Assembly (NCBI GenBank): GCA_963514095.1
Contig: OY741284.1
Span: forward strand, 9,193,835 to 9,257,834
Length of the DNA: 64,000 nucleotides
Source of the DNA: Eutrigla gurnardus
Lineage: Eukaryota > Chordata > Actinopteri > Perciformes > Triglidae
Direction: 5' to 3'
Part shown: piece after piece, positions 1 to 64,000 of the stretch
Layout of the letters: every line of letters starts with the position of its first letter
How positions within the stretch are numbered: the first letter of the stretch is position 1
Notes under the pieces: model-generated
Database searches by the model: none
The model's input: the letters and a program-made list of their open reading frames with translations, nothing else
Told to the model about the DNA's origin: nothing
Program-made: the position numbers and the translations under genes

Positions 1-9013
<9,013 letters not shown>

Positions 9014-9984
9014 AGGGTATCCAATTTACAAGGTTTCATCTTCATTGGTCTTTGAAGGATTGATTTTTCATTTCTTTATATCTGCTCTCTGCAGAGTGCT
9101 GGGCATCAATGCTGAAATCTGCAATGGATATCCATCAAGCGACAGAAACATTAATCTGCAACTATTTTAAATATTTTTCTTCATATTATCAAGGAAACAT
9201 TTAAGGAATTTATCAGATTATGTTTGTTTGAACACAACCATGAGTTCACACAATGAAATGTCTAGAAAACCATCAAACTTTTGAAAATAAACCACTCCTG
9301 AAGTTTTTACTTTATTCTCAACATTTTGAGTGAAATGCAAAATAATAATAATTGTTTTCCCTTATGCTCTTCATCTCAATCAGAAATAATAGTAATAATA
9401 ATCAGTGGTGGATCCCTTCAATGTCATTTTAAGGTCACCGGTTTCACATAACCACAAAACATGATGTAGAAAATAATAAATTCATAAGAAGAAGCGTGTC
9501 AACAATAAACAGGCACTCCAAAACGGTGCCGTGGGGGAATCCCACATGCCACTGCTATTTTAGTTAAAGGCGCCACATCTGTTATCTGTAGCCGCTGGTG
9601 TATAAGCATTTTCATTATTTATTTTTCACATTTATGTCTGGTTTTTCTAGGTTAAAATCTGTGTGTCCCAACAGACGCATAAAGCTCAAGCAAAACCGCA
9701 TTACCTCACAAACACAGTGAGCGTCCAGTGTGTGCTTCGATAAAGATGTACAGTACGGGGTTTGTTTGTTTTTTTTGCCTTGTTTAAAGCTTTTATGCCA
9801 CATTTGTTAAGTTAAAAACAATGTTGGAGTTTGTTCGGCGATGACAAAACGCAGAAACGTAAGTGCAGCCTCTTTGAGTGCTCAAATGAGTCGCACTGAA
9901 CCTCCGAAGGAGTGTTTGGACTTTGTGCACATAAATGGTCATGACATTTTATGGGAGTAGTGCAGTGAGTCATAAAAGGGCATT

Positions 9985-9986
<2 letters not shown>

Positions 9987-10053
<67 letters not shown>
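9987..10053. repeat. (GT)n microsatellite
   Basis: 67-bp pure GT tract in the intergenic region. Confidence 0.96.
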
Positions 10054-10055
<2 letters not shown>

Positions 10056-10180
10056 TAAAGGGAAAGTTCTGCTCTGCTGCTGTTTACATGAAAGCCTGTT
10101 TACATACTGTAGCTTAATGTTTCTGTGATGATGGCTATTTCATCGTGCAGGACCATTTATGTGTACACCTTCATTTTTAT

Positions 10181-10184
<4 letters not shown>

Positions 10185-10241
<57 letters not shown>

Positions 10242-10247
10242 GTGTGT
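10185..10247. repeat. (TG)n microsatellite
   Basis: TG tract with one GC interruption, 130 bp downstream of the preceding tract. Confidence 0.96.
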
Positions 10248-12119
10248 CCCAGCTGGATTGTGGGAAACATGATGAAAGAGAGAGGCATCAGGTTGTGTGT
10301 TGGCTCAGTTCTCACGGGTTTCATTCTCTGCTTTCTGCTTTATTTCTCTGCCGGAGATCTCTACAGTGATCCTGAAGTACTGTTGTAATAAAAATGAATG
10401 AGGGCTGAATTCCATTTAGCTGCTTCGGTTTCAGTCAGGAGAAGAGGGCACTTATCAGGCATGAATTGAAATTAAATTATACATATTATTACGATATAAA
10501 ATGTATTTTTTTTTAATCTGAGTTTGACATTATACCCTACAAATTAATTAAATGCTCATTTGACTAATTGCAAAATGAATTAGCATATTGACAAGTAAAA
10601 CTTTCTACATCAATTATATGCCACTTGCTTGATTCCCTCAATTTAACAGCCAGAAATATTTTTGTCATAATAACATCTGCTGAAACAATAAGTTGATTAA
10701 TGTTGTTAGGTGATCCACGGAACATGAATCAGCAACAATTTTAATAATGTCATGCAAAATGCAGACTCTCCTTACTGCTTCCTATATGTGGACAATTGAA
10801 TAATCTCTCTATTATGTTTAATATATATTTTAATATGTTCAACACATCACTTTATACTCATATTTTTTACACTGAACGAAGATTAATCATCAGATGGAAA
10901 TAATTGTTTCCTGCAGCAGAACACTATCACTTGATTAAGTAACAGCTGGTTTTTACACCGTTCGGACGTCGCACACAGCAGCGATAGGTGGAGCACTTGA
11001 AGGCAACACTCTTTAAATTCCAATTAAGCAGCAGGGTGAAGTCATCAGGCATGTCCCAGCATGCACCGGCGGCAGAGTGGGGGGCGCAGTGGAGCGGAGG
11101 GGGTGTGTCTGTTTCCCAGGCTGTCACTGGACAGATCAGAGCACGTTGAGGAAAAAAAGGAAAATCCATCTTCTGCCTTCATTCTCCATTCATACAAACC
11201 CGCCTCTGACAGGGCCAGGGGGGCTATTTCAGGATCTCACCTGTTTTCCAAATCCTGCGGCGGTGAACACACCTTCAGCCTAGAGGGTAACTGCGCATGC
11301 GTGTGTGTGTTTGAAATAAAAGTTGATGGTCGGAGAGTGGCATCAATCCGCACAGCGGGTGGTTTCCAGTGTAGCTTTTTTAAAGGGACTAACAAAGGGA
11401 TCTACTCCTCATCCACGCCCAGACTGTACAGTAAGTGTAAATCAGCGGAAGAAGGCGGCTTGACTTTCACAATAAAAGTTAAGATTTGCACAAAGAGCAT
11501 CAAGGACCAGGAGCTGTTGCTTATGAGCAAGACTCTAAAAATAAAAATGAAGTTAGTTGTCTTTATATCAAGAAATTAATCTAATGAGGGTACAATACAT
11601 GTTACCCCGAAGCAAATATGTCTGTTCAAGGCTTCTAATCAGGCATTCAAATACTCCAAGGGCCCCAAATTCCAGATTTACACCAGTATTCAGTTTAATT
11701 GAATATATATATACACCACTTAATCATTGTGTTACAACATTACAGGGGACTTTAAGTGGGTGATAAATATAAATAAAGCTTTTGTGGCAACATTAATTAG
11801 TCTTTAGTTCAGGTATAATATGATATGGAAACAATACATTGCATGAGAAATAGGATAACTGGGCCCCCATTTTTGTCCAGTATCCCCATAGCAGGTTATT
11901 CAGCCCACACACAGATTTTAATTATGTAATTATGTATTTGACGTTTGATTTGTATCGTTTTAGCTACCTGTAGTCAACTGGCATATGCAGTTAAATTTAA
12001 ATGGCACAATCAATTTCATAAAATAAAATAAAAGGAAGACGCATACACTACATACATGTTGCTACATATTCTTTTGTGTTTACCGTCTGAGGTCAGTTGG
12101 TCAAGTTTGAGCACGTCGT

Positions 12120-12749
12120 CGAGTGAACGTTTTTATTTTGAAAGCTGCACCAGGAAGTGAGCAGCTAACTAACCGCTGGCTTGACACCTGTGTCTCACTC
12201 AGAGCGGCGCCGGTCAGTGCGGATGGTTGGGAGTCGAGAGGTGGAGAGAGCACAGCGGGACCGGAGAGCTTCTCGTGGGGGTAAACAGGGTTCCGCCTCC
12301 CGCCTGCTACCAGCTGGAGCTTCGGCCCCGACAGCAGCTTCTCTCCGGACAGAGACGGAGTTTTCTCTCTTAACCAGTGTGACTCTTTACTACACTTGGA
12401 GGGATTCGCTCCGGAGTCCCCGGTCTCCCCCCGCTGCGCCTGTTTGCACTGAGCTTACACCGGGGAGCCGTGCGCGTCTAGCGGACTAATCCGAGAGTGC
12501 GCTGCGGAGCCGTGTGGATGGACTGAGGTTATAAGGCGCCAGGGGAGCGGGTGCACGTCAAACCTGCTTTGCGGCATCGATAACACCTATTTTCGCCAGC
12601 AGCGGCAGCATGCAGCGAGAGGAATCCTTTCAGATGCTTCCCCACTCCAGACAGTGAGGGAAGGAAGCAGGAGGCACCTGGGATATATACATATATATGG
12701 GAGATTTGTTGGATTTTCATCACCCCGTCGTTGTCAACTTGTGTCCGGG
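12120..12749 (+). promoter_or_regulatory. anks1b: anks1b promoter and 5'UTR region
   Basis: A GC- and CpG-rich stretch immediately before the anks1b start codon, in contrast to AT-rich flanks. It contains an ETS-type CAGGAAGTGA at 12151-12160, GC-rich motifs around 12205-12500, and TATA-like runs at 12684-12699. The transcription start is not determinable: a CpG-type start around 12180-12500 or a TATA-driven start near 12720 are both possible. Two short upstream reading frames lie in the 3' part (12610-12657 and 12697-12819). Confidence 0.6.
12610..12657 (+). other. Short upstream ORF in anks1b leader
   Basis: ATG at 12610 opens 15 codons and closes with TGA at 12655-12657, before the main start at 12750. 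It would be in the mRNA only if transcription starts upstream of 12610. Confidence 0.35.

Positions 12750-64000
<51,251 letters not shown>

Larger units (their letters stand above)
9031..12119. other. Intergenic region between bltp3b and anks1b
   Basis: About 3 kb without a recognisable gene. It contains two long (TG)n tracts (9987-10053, 10185-10247), an AT-rich stretch at 10440-10920 with an old repeat relic near 10840-10915, and a GC-rich patch near 11060-11120. A TGCGCATGCG site at 11292-11301 resembles an NRF1 site. In human 6p21 TAF11 sits between the paralogous genes; I see no trace of it here. Confidence 0.6.

Noticed and set aside
9031..12119. TAF11 or a FAM71C-like gene between the two genes, as in some mammalian paralogous loci
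   Set aside because: No matching reading frame on either strand.

Overview
This window is vertebrate nuclear DNA, most likely from a percomorph-type teleost fish. It has intron-split genes with GT..AG borders, very large introns, dozens of long (TG/CA)n, (CT)n, (AT)n and (GATA)n microsatellites, and many short foldback and terminal-inverted-repeat elements of the kind common in fish genomes. There are no bacterial-style operons, no CRISPR array, no rRNA and no tRNA I can defend. The species call is inference.

Two genes lie head-to-tail on the + strand. (1) Bases 1 to about 9013 hold the 3' end of a UHRF1BP1-family gene (bridge-like lipid transfer protein 3; the paralogue is most likely UHRF1BP1L/BLTP3B). 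Eight coding exons (323-370, 1099-1247, 1615-1772, 1938-2088, 5642-5901, 6360-6462, 6622-6770, 7241-7369) join in phase to encode about 381 C-terminal residues. A stop at 7367-7369 and a 3'UTR with two AATAAA signals follow. (2) Bases about 12120 to 64000 hold the 5' end of anks1b: a GC-rich promoter and 5'UTR, coding exon 1 (12750-12880), a 41-kb intron 1, exon 2 (53868-53948), exon 3 (56878-57034) and a third intron that runs off the window. The three exons join in phase to 123 residues that start the ankyrin-repeat domain. Residue choices fit ANKS1B better than ANKS1A.

The pair and its orientation match the human 12q23 neighbourhood (UHRF1BP1L then ANKS1B) and mirror the paralogous 6p21 pair (UHRF1BP1 then ANKS1A). 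The first encodes a lipid-transfer protein of the endosomal system, the second a neuronal postsynaptic scaffold. Nothing here says they work together; the linkage looks like conserved synteny.

The rest is intronic and intergenic. It contains simple repeats, several non-autonomous DNA-transposon remnants (one hAT-like copy has a near-perfect 8-bp target duplication), a dispersed ~250-bp direct repeat of unknown class, two tight hairpins, and an intragenic CpG-rich patch in anks1b intron 1. I found no convincing new biological system. The most useful second looks are the dispersed repeat, the MITE-like elements, the uORF that overlaps the anks1b start, and the possible cassette exon in the CpG-rich patch. 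Most other open reading frames are shadows of microsatellites or intron sequence.
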